Origin: Cystobacter ferrugineus
GTDB taxonomy: Bacteria; Myxococcota; Myxococcia; Myxococcales; Myxococcaceae
Reading direction: 5' to 3'
Assembly (NCBI RefSeq): GCF_001887355.1
Contig: NZ_MPIN01000002.1
Coordinates: forward strand, 1,251,001 to 1,315,000
DNA length: 64,000 nt
In this document: positions 1 through 7,719 of the stretch, piece after piece
How the letters are laid out: the number at the start of each line of letters is the position of its first letter
Numbering within the stretch: the stretch's first letter is position 1
Program-made: the position numbers and the translations under genes
The notes under the pieces: generated by a model
The model's database searches: none
What the model was told of the DNA's origin: nothing
Seen by the model: the letters and a program-made list of their open reading frames with translations, nothing else

Positions 1-560
1 GGATGCGTGGATCCCACTCGCTTTCGCTGTACCTCCTTCTTTCCCAAGATGTCAATTTTGTGGCTCGAAACTGATGGGCTCTTCTTGTTTGCGTCCACAA
101 CGATGGAACCCTTGGATTCAACTTCAATGTATGCGTTGCCGGTAGAGGCATGAAGGAAATCCAATGTCTTTATCTGTCCCTTGGGTATTCTGGTCCAATC
201 TGCCTCGTGTAGGCCGAAAATATGGTTGGCCGCCAGTAGCGAAGTGGCAACGCCAACTTTCTCTGTCATTGATGTTTCGCCATCGTCAGTGTCAAATCGT
301 GACGTCACTGTGCCTTGGGTTAGATCGAAGTATTGCCGAAACATCTCTGCACGAGATGATAGGAGACTTCGCATGTCGGCATAAGTTCGCCATCCATCCC
401 TGTCGCGCTGTTCAGTGAAGATGCTGTAGGTCAATAATTCCAATTCGTTGACTTCGAGCCCGCTCTTTATGAGTGAGTCGATGTGGTTTTTGAGTGGCCA
501 CTTTGCAAAAGCATTTTCTTGTTCTTTGTCGTAAAACCGGACGTCGATTTTTAGCATCAT
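1..560 (-). CDS. Hypothetical protein, N-terminal part (runs off left edge); possible PD-(D/E)xK-like nuclease core
   Basis: An open frame of 186 codons reads leftward from ATG-ATG at 560-555 to the edge without a stop, so the gene is incomplete. The protein begins MMLKIDVRFYDKEQENAF. Near residues 145-165 it has a hydrophobic strand with the order D, about 13 residues, then EVESK (LDFLHASTGNAYIEVESKG). That arrangement resembles the D...ExK core of PD-(D/E)xK nucleases, but this is a pattern match only. Codons such as AAA, ATA, TTA and AGA are common here and rare in the rest of the window, which suggests recent acquisition. It lies downstream of the DUSAM-type gene on the same strand with about 115 bp between. 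I do not recognise the family. Confidence 0.6.
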   Translation of the reverse strand, partial: MMLKIDVRFYDKEQENAFAKWPLKNHIDSLIKSGLEVNELELLTYSIFTEQRDRDGWRTYADMRSLLSSRAEMFRQYFDLTQGTVTSRFDTDDGETSMTEKVGVATSLLAANHIFGLHEADWTRIPKGQIKTLDFLHASTGNAYIEVESKGSIVVDANKKSPSVSSHKIDILGKKEVQRKRVGSTH

Positions 561-676
561 CTCGAGTCATTATCCGTATTGGTTGGGTCATTGATATGAC
601 TTGATCACTTCGATTCCCTCCGAGGAAGATTTCCCTGAGAGTTCTATGTCGGCCTTCAGGAAGTGACCGGGGCGTA

Positions 677-1057
677 CTAATCCTCTGGGTCGTCTACATA
701 ATCAATCATGGTCGTGGCATGTTGACGGTAGAGGGGCACAACCTCGACAGCCAACACCCTCTCCAGCACCTCTCGCGCTCCGGCCACGTCGCCTGCTTTC
801 TTGCGACGAGCTGACTCAGTGAACGCCCGGGATAGCCGCCGACTTCCCTCGAAAATCCGGCGGCGCATCTCTCGCACGAGTGTTTCTGCTCCCTCGGGTG
901 TGAGTAATGCGCGTTCCGCGTCGTCAGGGCCAATTGCTACGCCCCGAGCCACTCGCCGACAGAGGTCGCACATGTCAGCATCTAACTTTAGCGCTTCGTT
1001 TCGCTCAAGCTTGGCGTACAGTCCAAGTATTCTGTCCCAATCGTGGGGCGCATCCAT
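677..1057 (-). CDS. DUSAM-type domain protein (myxobacterial paralogous family)
   Basis: 126 residues, all-helical and charged, with no signal peptide. The layout DWDRILGLYAKLERNEALKL, then LCRRVARGVAI, a middle REMRRRIFEGSRRLSRA helix and a final VLAVEVVPLYRQHA segment matches, from memory, the DUSAM domain family of Myxococcus and Stigmatella (unknown function, many paralogues per genome). The start codon is only 6 bp from the stop of the lipoprotein gene 1064-1516, so the two are probably co-transcribed. Third codon positions are less GC-biased than in the rest of the window. Function unknown; the family assignment is fairly confident, the role is not. Confidence 0.75.
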   Translation of the reverse strand: MDAPHDWDRILGLYAKLERNEALKLDADMCDLCRRVARGVAIGPDDAERALLTPEGAETLVREMRRRIFEGSRRLSRAFTESARRKKAGDVAGAREVLERVLAVEVVPLYRQHATTMIDYVDDPED

Positions 1058-1063
1058 AATTAA

Positions 1064-1516
1064 TTACCTCGGCTTTGGCCAGCACATGTGGTAGGGCCAT
1101 TGGCGTTGCCCCTCACACCACCGGAAACAGTCGTCACATCTACCCACCCAGCGCGGTTTCTTCTGATCTCTGCACCGGACGTAGGTGTCGCGGCAGTGCT
1201 CCCGCCATCCCTCGTCCGGGTCGTCTGCTTCCTCTCCTTCACCCGCGCCCTCGTCCGTCCTTCGTTGTAGCGCGTTCTCGACCACTGCCCCGACCCCTAT
1301 CACCACCCCGGCCCCGATCGCCTCCTCTATGTCCGCGGCAGTGGCACCGCACGCTCCTACTGGGTCGTAGGGGTGTTTTTGAATGCAGCAGGTCATGGTG
1401 TTGTTTCCGCAGTCGCTCAGTCCTACAGCGGCAGTACCAGCGGAGCAACCCGATGCGAGCATGCTCCACAGCACAGCCACTCCGACGAGGAGTAGGGCGT
1501 AATTTCGATGTTTCAT
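1064..1516 (-). CDS. Cysteine-rich lipoprotein, possible toxin-like C-terminal domain
   Basis: 150 residues from the ATG at 1516, chosen because it opens a clear lipoprotein signal (MKHRNYALLLVGVAVLWSML then ASGC). An in-frame upstream extension to 1678 is proline-rich and unlikely. After the lipid-anchored cysteine come a CC pair (TMTCCIQKHPYDPVGACG), a glycine-rich hydrophobic helix, an acidic linker and a C-terminal module with spaced cysteines (W-V-G-R-C-D-D-C-F-R-W-C-E-G-Q...W-P...C). From memory, similar cysteine/tryptophan modules occur in short myxobacterial lipoproteins and at the ends of some polymorphic toxins. It sits in a tight unit with the DUSAM-type gene. Whether it is a toxin like the SitA lipoproteins is speculation. 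Confidence 0.7.
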   Translation of the reverse strand: MKHRNYALLLVGVAVLWSMLASGCSAGTAAVGLSDCGNNTMTCCIQKHPYDPVGACGATAADIEEAIGAGVVIGVGAVVENALQRRTDEGAGEGEEADDPDEGWREHCRDTYVRCRDQKKPRWVGRCDDCFRWCEGQRQWPYHMCWPKPR

Positions 1517-1611
1517 GCCCGCGATGCTGGGGAAGTCATGCAGGGAGCGCCAACGTGGGACAGGGCTCAGGGGGGGGTCTGGTTCCAAAGGAACGGGCGG
1601 AGCGGCAGACG

Positions 1612-1791
1612 ATGAGCCTGGAGGACTTGAAGACGAAGGAGCCCAAAGGGACTCAGGAGCAGAAGGCGGAGGGTCCAAGGCGCCAGACGAGGGCCAGGAA
1701 GGCGAAGGGGAAGGAACAGACTCCCGAGCCTACCGGTGCTCAGGGGCAGGCGCCGGAGGAAGCCTCGCCGTCCGCTACCGCTCCCACTTGA
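1612..1791 (+). CDS. Possible small hydrophilic protein (59 aa), weakly supported
   Basis: ATG at 1612 opens 59 codons rich in Lys, Glu, Gln, Thr and Pro (MSLEDLKTKEPKGTQEQ...), with mostly G/C third positions. A GGAG lies about 11 bp upstream, which is too far for a good ribosome site. There is no signal peptide, membrane segment or recognisable domain. It is low-complexity and could be chance coding potential. Confidence 0.22.
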   Translation: MSLEDLKTKEPKGTQEQKAEGPRRQTRARKAKGKEQTPEPTGAQGQAPEEASPSATAPT

Positions 1792-1920
1792 GCGGCCACG
1801 AGGGCACCCACCGAGCCTGCTGACGACCGGGACACTCCGCCAGACCTCCCCCCGGTAGCCGCTTCACCTCCAGTGCGTGTCCCGTGTGGTAGCGAATGTG
1901 GCTACGCGCGCCAGAGGAAG

Positions 1921-1956
1921 CCCGGATTGATGGTGTTCGGCACGTATCAATCCGGG
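1921..1956. repeat. Inverted repeat, 11-bp arms
   Basis: CCCGGATTGAT at 1921-1931 is mirrored by ATCAATCCGGG at 1946-1956, with a 14-bp loop. The match is perfect and lies in a gene-free stretch. It could be an RNA hairpin or a protein site; there is no adjoining T-run. Confidence 0.6.
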
Positions 1957-1988
1957 CCAGGTATCCGAAACTACTGGGGAGGCACTTT

Positions 1989-2019
1989 GTCTCCCCCTTC
2001 CATGGAGGAAGGGGGAGAC
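1989..2019 (-). terminator. Strong hairpin after the nuclease gene
   Basis: GTCTCCCCCTTCC at 1989-2001 pairs perfectly with GGAAGGGGGAGAC at 2007-2019 around a 5-base loop. It starts 5 bp past the stop codon of the leftward gene at 2025-3728. No clear T-run follows, so termination is inferred from position and stem strength. Confidence 0.6.
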
Positions 2020-2024
2020 GCGGC

Positions 2025-3728
2025 TCAGAAAGTGGTGCCGTTGGCGCGCTTGCCCGGGGACGAGGAGGTGCCGGCCACGCTCGTGTGCAGCGAGAACGAG
2101 GTGCCGGTGACGTCCGGGTTGCGGTTGAAGGACACACCATCCGTGCCGGAGAGGGCGGAGCCGTAGGTGACGGTGTCCGCGGTCGTGCCCGCCGAGGTCT
2201 TGAGCGTCACGGTGTCGCCGCTGTTGCTCAGGTTGAGCTGGGCGGTGGATGCGCCCACGGCGTTGGTGACGCCCGAGGGGATGCCCGCGGCGGCGCCGAA
2301 CACGACGATGGCCTTGCCCGCGGCGAGGCTCGTGCCGCTGGCGAAGGTGTGGCGCGTGCCGGTGGCATCCGAGAGCGTCCAGCCGGAGAGGTCCGCGGCG
2401 GCGGTGCCGGTGTTGACCAGCTCGATGAACTCGCCGTTCACGTCCGAGCCGGCCTCGTTGGCGAGCACCTCGTTGATGCGGACCTGGGCGGAGCCGCCAC
2501 CGGAGGACGAGGTGAGGGTGAAGGCCGCGTCGCTCGAGTCGGTGAGGACGGAGTTGGAGGCGTCGCTCACGCGCACGCGGGCGGTGGTGGTGGCGGTGGT
2601 GGGCACCGTCCAGGAGTAGCTGCCCGCGGAGGCCGGGGTGCTGGAGGTGAGGGTCGTCCAGGTGGAGCCGTTGAGCGTGTACTCCAGCTTCACGTTCGTC
2701 ACGCCCGAGGCCGACCAGGTGATGGCGCGCGTGCTGCCCGTCGTCCAGCTCTCACCGCCGTTGGGAGAGAGCACGGTGATGCCCGCGGTGGTGCTGTCCG
2801 AGGGGACGAGGAAGTCCTTGATGACGGCCATGTGCTGCATGTTGGTGGCGCCGCTGTCCGCGCTCTGCGCCGGGGAAATCTCCGACAGGGGCGAGTACAC
2901 GCGCGTGTCCACCACGAGGCCCCCGCTGAAGGAGCTGGAGCCGATGACGGTGGCCGTCTGGTAGGTGCGCAGGGCGCTGTTCACCAGCACATGGTCATAC
3001 GGCTTGGCCCGGCTGGCATTGGTGTTGCCATTGCCATTCTTGTCCGCCGGGTAGGGGCTCGCGGTGGAGACCACGGAGGAGAAGGTGGAGAAGCACGACT
3101 CGCTGCGGCTGTCGGTGTTGAAGTCGCCACCGATGACGAGGAAGTCCCCCGTGGGCACGTTGGCCTTGATGAAGTTGACGAGGTTGGACGCCTCGGTGTT
3201 GCGCACGGTGCTGCTCGCGGTGAGCAGGTGCACGCTCACCACCCAGAGATCCTTGGGGCCGGGGATGTCGATGCGCGCCCACGCGAAGTCGCGGTTGTCC
3301 ACCTGGTTGTCGTCCCACTCACCCGAGGCGACGATGGGGTAGCGGCTGATGACGCCGTTGGGGATCTGCGCGCCGGCCTCGCGGTAGTAATAGAAGCTCG
3401 AGCCGAAGGCGGTGTTGACGAAGGAGCGGATGGCGGTGGCGGAGTTGTCGCCGTAGTTGAACTCCTGGATCATCACCACGTCGGGCCTGGTGCCCTGGAA
3501 GATGCGCGTGCCGTGGCCCGGGTCGTAGCTCTGGTAGTTGCCGCTGGAGATGTTGGCGGCCATCAACCGCACCCGGGTGGTGCCGGCCAGCTCCGCCTCC
3601 TCGATGCGCGTGGCGCTCTCCTCCGCTTCCTCTTGAGGTGTGGCTCCGCACGCCATCAGGGTGAAGGCCAGGGCGCTGGAGAGCCAACGGCGATCGAGGG
3701 GCGTATTCCTGGGTGAGGTTTTCGTCAT
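2025..3728 (-). CDS. Secreted endonuclease/exonuclease/phosphatase-fold lipoprotein with lamin-tail domain
   Basis: 567 residues from ATG 3728; a GTG two codons upstream is an alternative. A signal sequence ends in a lipobox-like LMAC near residue 25. Residues about 50-300 are an EEP (DNase I-like) domain: MAANIS (Asn near 59), MIQEF (metal Glu near 89), VVSVHLL (His near 167), GGDFNTDS (Asp and Asn near 202-204) and YDHVLV (Asp-His near 245). An Ig-like module (ITVLSPNGGESW..., about 310-410) follows. The C-terminus is a lamin-tail domain (RINEVLANEAGSDVNGEFIE, GWTLSDATG). All catalytic positions I expect are present, so an active extracellular nuclease or phosphodiesterase is likely. It appears to be a single-gene unit ended by the hairpin at 1989-2019. 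Confidence 0.9.
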   Translation of the reverse strand: MTKTSPRNTPLDRRWLSSALAFTLMACGATPQEEAEESATRIEEAELAGTTRVRLMAANISSGNYQSYDPGHGTRIFQGTRPDVVMIQEFNYGDNSATAIRSFVNTAFGSSFYYYREAGAQIPNGVISRYPIVASGEWDDNQVDNRDFAWARIDIPGPKDLWVVSVHLLTASSTVRNTEASNLVNFIKANVPTGDFLVIGGDFNTDSRSESCFSTFSSVVSTASPYPADKNGNGNTNASRAKPYDHVLVNSALRTYQTATVIGSSSFSGGLVVDTRVYSPLSEISPAQSADSGATNMQHMAVIKDFLVPSDSTTAGITVLSPNGGESWTTGSTRAITWSASGVTNVKLEYTLNGSTWTTLTSSTPASAGSYSWTVPTTATTTARVRVSDASNSVLTDSSDAAFTLTSSSGGGSAQVRINEVLANEAGSDVNGEFIELVNTGTAAADLSGWTLSDATGTRHTFASGTSLAAGKAIVVFGAAAGIPSGVTNAVGASTAQLNLSNSGDTVTLKTSAGTTADTVTYGSALSGTDGVSFNRNPDVTGTSFSLHTSVAGTSSSPGKRANGTTF

Positions 3729-3938
3729 GCGCACGAGGGGATCCCTGCTCCGGCGTCCGGAAGCGGTGAGGGGGAAAGCGGAGCGCGAGTGGCTCCGTTC
3801 TCAGATTATCGCGCATTGAGAAAGAGTTGTTGTGTTACGGTTTATTAACAAGGGGGCTGTAAGTGCCCGGAGTGGGGCCACCCTGGGTTGGAAGTGCACT
3901 GTCAGTGACGGGAGGTTCGATGCGCGCCTTCCATCCAG

Positions 3939-4716
3939 GTGGGAGGCGGTTTGATTGGCGGTGCCGATCAGCCGCTCTTCGTCCAGCGCATGGAGGAGGC
4001 GTTGCGTGCGGAGTTCGGCTTGAAGCCGGATCCGGAGCTGCGCGAGCCCTTCCGCCACCTGCACCTGTCGTTCATGCCCGCGCCCTACTTCGAGATCCCA
4101 CTGCCGCCGACGACGCGCTACCTGAAGTTGGAGGTGTTCGACCAGTCCGGCTCCGAGGGGCTGCCCGGGTGGGTGTCCTCGCTGAGTGGGCGGCCGGTGG
4201 TGTACGCGACGCTGGGCACGGCGTTACAAGCTGGTCCACTTGCTGGGTACCATCGCCGAGGGACTCCGGGAGGAGCCGGTGGAGCTCATCATCACGGTGG
4301 GGCGGGATTTGGATCCGTCGGTGCTCGGGCCGCAGCCGGCGCACGTGCACGTGGAGCGCTACATTCCCCAGTCGCTCCTGCTGCCACGATGTGACCTGGC
4401 CATCATGCACGGCGGCTACAACAGCGTGATGAGCGCGCTGTACGCGGGGCTGCCGGGCCTCGTCATGCCGATCGCGGCGGATCAGCCGATCAACGCCCAG
4501 GCGTGCGCGAGGATTGGCATCGCGCGGGTGGTGATACCGGACACGCTCACGCCACAGCTCATCCGCCAGCAGGTGCGGGAGATGCTCGCGGACGGTGGGT
4601 ACCGCGAGCGCGCGCGGCGCTTGCAGGCCGAGGCCCTGGCTCTGCCGGGGTTGGAGCACGGCGTGGCCCTGTTGGAGCGGCTGGCCCGGGAGAAGACATT
4701 GCCCGTTGGGAGCTGA
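3939..4716 (+). pseudogene. Broken UGT/MGT-type glycosyltransferase
   Basis: Two overlapping frames together make the C-terminal half of a macrolide/UDP-type glycosyltransferase. The first (3939 to about 4222) gives LFVQRMEEALRAEFGL... and RPVVYATLGTA. The second (to 4716) continues KLVHLLGTIAEGLREEPVEL, YIPQSLLLPRCDLAIMHGGYN and the donor-site LPGLVMPIAADQPINA. Joining them needs removal of one T near 4228, where the sequence reads GCGTTACAAG and GCGTACAAG would restore GTAYKL. About 160 N-terminal residues (the acceptor domain) are also absent, with no room for them before the upstream gene. Both defects point to a decayed gene. A sequencing error could explain the frameshift but not the missing N-terminus. 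Confidence 0.85.
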
Positions 4717-4723
4717 AGTCTGC

Positions 4724-5515
4724 TCATGCCTGTGCGTTGAAGATGGCGACGGCGCGCGTGAAGCCCGCCGAGCCATTCTTGATCTTGTAGGGGAAACAGG
4801 AGACCGTGTAGCCGAAGGGCGGCAACTGGTCGAGGTTCGTGAGCTTCTCCATCTGCCCATAGCCGATGTCTCGTCCAGCCTTGTGGCCTTCCCAGATGAT
4901 CGACGCGTCGCCTGTCTTCGCGAACCGCTCCCGCGTGTACTTGAACGGCGCGTCCCAGCTCCAGGCGTCCGTGCCGACCACGCGCACGCCTCTCTCCAGC
5001 AGGTAGAGCGTTGCCTCGCGGCCCATGCCGCACCCGGCCTCCAGATAGCCGGGCTTGCCGTAGAGCACCGCCGCGGAGGTATTCACGAGCACGATGTCCA
5101 GCGGCTGGAGCGTATAGCCGATGCGCTTGAGCTCCGCCTCGACCTCCTCGGCCGTGACCACATGCCCATTGGGCTTGTCTCGGAAGTCGAGCTTCACGCC
5201 CGGACGGAAGCACCAGTCGAGTGGCAGCGCCTCGATGCCATAGGCCGGCTTTCCGCCATCCGTGGTCGAGGCGTAATGCCAGGGGGCGTCCATGTGCGTG
5301 CCGTTGTGCGCGACGAGCTTCATCCGCTCGCCCGCCCAGCCCTCGCGCCCCGGCAGGTGGTCGGGGGTGAGGCCAGGGAACATCGTGGCCATCTCCACCG
5401 CGCCCTCCGCATGATCCGAGTACTCGATGTGCGGCAGGAGCGTGGGCGGATCCGTGTACGCATTGTTCTCGAGCGTGACGGAGAGATCGACGAAGCGCAG
5501 CCCCTGGGTGTTCAT
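4724..5515 (-). CDS. Cyclase-family metal hydrolase (kynurenine formamidase-like)
   Basis: 263 residues from ATG 5515. The diagnostic motif HNGTHMDAPWH (residues about 73-83) supplies the metal ligands of the cyclase/arylformamidase fold (PF04199 family). Further conserved pieces are IVLVNTSAAV, GTDAWSWDAPF and SCFPYKIKNG. Family members hydrolyse amide or lactone bonds or act on polyketide-like substrates. It is divergent from the FAH gene at 5693 across 177 bp that contain a copy of the cluster's putative LysR operator, so I place it in the catabolic cluster. Exact substrate unknown. Confidence 0.88.
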   Translation of the reverse strand: MNTQGLRFVDLSVTLENNAYTDPPTLLPHIEYSDHAEGAVEMATMFPGLTPDHLPGREGWAGERMKLVAHNGTHMDAPWHYASTTDGGKPAYGIEALPLDWCFRPGVKLDFRDKPNGHVVTAEEVEAELKRIGYTLQPLDIVLVNTSAAVLYGKPGYLEAGCGMGREATLYLLERGVRVVGTDAWSWDAPFKYTRERFAKTGDASIIWEGHKAGRDIGYGQMEKLTNLDQLPPFGYTVSCFPYKIKNGSAGFTRAVAIFNAQA

Positions 5516-5607
5516 GTCCTGGCCTTTCCCGCGGATGGCTCACTGCCGAGCCATGTCCAGGCCCGGAGGATCTCGCACCTGGGGCGCGCGAGGGAACGCG
5601 GTTCTCG

Positions 5608-5622
5608 CGATACGAGGCATCG
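5608..5622. promoter_or_regulatory. Putative LysR operator, cyclase/FAH divergent region
   Basis: CGATAC-GAG-GCATCG, an imperfect inverted repeat with 3-bp spacing. It has the same design as the perfect repeat at 7633-7647 next to the LysR gene. A lone ATCGATAC half site follows at 5641-5648. CATCGGC-GGC-GCCGATG (5618-5634) overlaps it as a second perfect inverted repeat. Confidence 0.55.
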
Positions 5623-5692
5623 GCGGCGCCGATGGGTGGAATCGATACAACCGACTTCCCGGGCTGCTGGCGGCGGTCTATGCAACTTCGTC

Positions 5693-6700
5693 ATGAAGCT
5701 GGGAACGCTCAAGAATGGAACCCGGGACGGGACGCTGATTGTCGTCTCGCGCGATCTGCGCCGGGCGGTGCATGCCCGTTCCATCGTGCCGACGATGCAG
5801 GAGGCCATCGAGAACTGGGCCCAGGTCGAGCCCGCCTTGCGAGCACTCTATGCCGCGCTGAACGCGGGGCGCGCGCTCGAGGCGTTCGACTTCGACCCGG
5901 TGGCCGCGGCGGCCCCCCTGCCTCGGGCCTACCAGTGGTGTGACGGCTCGGCCTTCCTGAACCATGGCCGGCTCATGGAGAAGGCCTTCGGCATTTCCCC
6001 CGTCCCGGACTTCGAGACCGTCCCCTTGATGTACCAGGGCGCGTCGGATGACTTCCTCGGGCCCCGGGACGATGTCCCGCTTCCGAGCGAGGCCCATGGC
6101 ATCGACTTCGAGGGCGAGTTCGCCATCATGGTGGACGATGTGCCCATGGGCTGCACGGCCGAACAGGCTGCGGGTCACATCAAGCTGTTGCTCCAGGTGA
6201 ATGACGTCAGCCTCCGAGCCTTTACCCCCATCGAGATGAAGAAGGGCTTCGGCTTCCTCCAGGCCAAGCCCTCGTCCAGCTTCGCGCCCGTCGCCGTGAC
6301 TCCCGATGAGCTCGGCGGGGCCTGGAAGGAAGGACGCGTGCACCTGCCGTTGCGCGTGTGCTGGAACGGCACGTGGTTCGGGCACCCGAACGGCGGGGAG
6401 ATGAACTTCAGCTTCCATCAGCTCATCGCGCATGCGGCGGCGACGCGCCGGCTGGGCGCCGGGACGGTGATTGGCTCGGGGACGGTCTCCAACGCCGATT
6501 CCAGCGTGGGCTCCGCCTGCATCGCCGAGCGCCGGGCCCTGGAGATGATCACGCACGGCAAGCCGGTCTCCAGTTTCATGCGTTTCGGGGACACCGTGCA
6601 CATGGAGGTCCTCGACGCCGACGGTCACAGTGTCTTTGGCGCGATCGACCAGAAGGTGGTCTCCGCCACGCCCTGTGCCGGCGAGACTCAGACGCCCTGA
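5693..6700 (+). CDS. Fumarylacetoacetate hydrolase (FAH) family protein
   Basis: 335 residues from ATG 5693. The FAH fold is shown by GIDFEGEFAIMVDD (metal-binding glutamates, residues about 141-146), LLQVNDVSLRAF (conserved Asp) and the lid/oxyanion part KPSSSFAPVAVTPDELG, then GSGTVSNADSS and ERRALEMITHG. Such enzymes hydrolyse C-C bonds of 1,3-diketo acids or act as isomerases or decarboxylases at the end of ring-cleavage pathways. The length fits the 330-residue subgroup. Its last 13 bp overlap the 3' end of the convergent LysR gene. Its promoter region carries the same operator-like repeat as the LysR/hydrolase region. Confidence 0.9.
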   Translation: MKLGTLKNGTRDGTLIVVSRDLRRAVHARSIVPTMQEAIENWAQVEPALRALYAALNAGRALEAFDFDPVAAAAPLPRAYQWCDGSAFLNHGRLMEKAFGISPVPDFETVPLMYQGASDDFLGPRDDVPLPSEAHGIDFEGEFAIMVDDVPMGCTAEQAAGHIKLLLQVNDVSLRAFTPIEMKKGFGFLQAKPSSSFAPVAVTPDELGGAWKEGRVHLPLRVCWNGTWFGHPNGGEMNFSFHQLIAHAAATRRLGAGTVIGSGTVSNADSSVGSACIAERRALEMITHGKPVSSFMRFGDTVHMEVLDADGHSVFGAIDQKVVSATPCAGETQTP

Positions 6701-7608
6701 CTGGCGTTCTGCTCGGCCACACACGTCTGGAACAGCTCGCGCATCCAGCGCACCCCGGGGTCGTCCTCGAAGTAGCGGCTCCACTGAAGCATCTCGACCA
6801 GGGGAGGGAATGCGAGGGGCAGTGGCAGGATGCGCAGCGGCAGCAGTCGCGCATAGAGCCGGGCCAGACGGGAGTGCAGCGTCGCGACCAGGTCCGTGCC
6901 GACGAGCAGGTGGGGCACGGTGCAGAAGCTGGGGACGGTCACCTCGATCCGGCGCTCGTGGCCGATCCGCTCCAGGAAGCCCTGTTCGGCGGACGGCGCC
7001 TGTTTGCTGAGCGTGACGCCGATATGTCCCAACTCCAGGTATTGCTCGAGCGACAGGGACTCGCCGACCCGCGTGTTGCCCGTCCAGACGGCGCAGCAGT
7101 AGGTCTCCTCGAAGAGGGCTTCCTTGGGATGGAGGTCCTGGGTGTGCGTGTCGGGCGTGACGATGAAGTCGAGCTCCCCCCGTTGGAGGGCCTCGCCCAT
7201 GGCCGTTCCCGGGGCCGTGAGCTCCAGCGAGATTCCCGGCGCCACGCGCTGGAGCCGGCGCACCACGTCCGCGAGCAACACCTCCGTGACGTAATCGGAG
7301 GTGACGATCCGGAACGTGCGCCGGGCCGACGCCGGGTCGAAGCTGGGCTTCGCCTCCACCGCTGACTGGATGCGCAACAAGATGTCCCGGACACTGTGCG
7401 CGAGGCTCTCCGCCCGGGGGGTTGGAACCATCTGGCGCCCGACCTGCACCAGGAGCTCGTCGCCGAAGAACTCACGCAGCCGCCCGAGCGCACCGCTCAT
7501 CGCGGACTGGCTCATGTGCAATCGGGCGGCTGCCCGAGAGACATTCCGCTCCTCGAGCAGGACGTCGAGCGCCACCAGCAGGTTCAAGTCCAGGTTCTGG
7601 AACCTCAT
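6688..7608 (-). CDS. LysR-family regulator of the catabolic cluster (NodD/NahR-like type)
   Basis: 306 residues from ATG 7608 (MRFQNLDLNLLVALDVLLEE); an ATG at 7623 would add five residues. The helix-turn-helix is residues about 18-45 (NVSRAAARLHMSQSAMSGAL). The rest is a periplasmic-binding-like effector domain (TFRIVTSDYVTEVLL..., GELDFIVTPD, LVGTDLVATLHSRLA). The opening LDLNLL resembles the NodD/NahR branch, whose known members respond to aromatic compounds. It is divergent from the hydrolase operon at 7720, with a perfect inverted repeat between them. An aromatic-responsive activator or repressor of both flanking units is inferred. Confidence 0.88.
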   Translation of the reverse strand: MRFQNLDLNLLVALDVLLEERNVSRAAARLHMSQSAMSGALGRLREFFGDELLVQVGRQMVPTPRAESLAHSVRDILLRIQSAVEAKPSFDPASARRTFRIVTSDYVTEVLLADVVRRLQRVAPGISLELTAPGTAMGEALQRGELDFIVTPDTHTQDLHPKEALFEETYCCAVWTGNTRVGESLSLEQYLELGHIGVTLSKQAPSAEQGFLERIGHERRIEVTVPSFCTVPHLLVGTDLVATLHSRLARLYARLLPLRILPLPLAFPPLVEMLQWSRYFEDDPGVRWMRELFQTCVAEQNASQGV

Positions 7609-7632
7609 GGCGCCATCATGCATCGACGGGAT

Positions 7633-7647
7633 CGATACATCGTATCG
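7633..7647. promoter_or_regulatory. Putative LysR operator (perfect 15-bp inverted repeat)
   Basis: CGATAC-ATC-GTATCG lies between the LysR start (7608) and the hydrolase start (7720). It contains the AT-rich dyad typical of LysR boxes. A near copy sits at 5608-5622 in the other divergent region of the cluster. Confidence 0.65.
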
Positions 7648-7719
7648 GAAAATACGCCTTCCCCGATATCTCGGACATCCATAAGTAGAGCCCAGGATCG
7701 CCGTGGAGCCGAGGACCCC

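Larger units (their letters stand above)
1517..2024. other. Intergenic stretch between two leftward genes
   Basis: No convincing gene. It holds one possible short rightward frame (1612-1791), an 11-bp perfect inverted repeat at 1921-1956 and a strong hairpin at 1989-2019. Other frames here are shadows with no start signal. Confidence 0.6.

Noticed and set aside
1896..3716. 606-codon rightward frame opposite the nuclease gene
   Set aside because: Gly/Ala/Arg/His-rich antisense shadow of a GC-rich gene. The leftward frame has a signal peptide and a full EEP active site.
3735..3938. Missing N-terminal half of the glycosyltransferase in another frame
   Set aside because: The 200 bp available cannot hold about 160 residues, and no frame there resembles the family.
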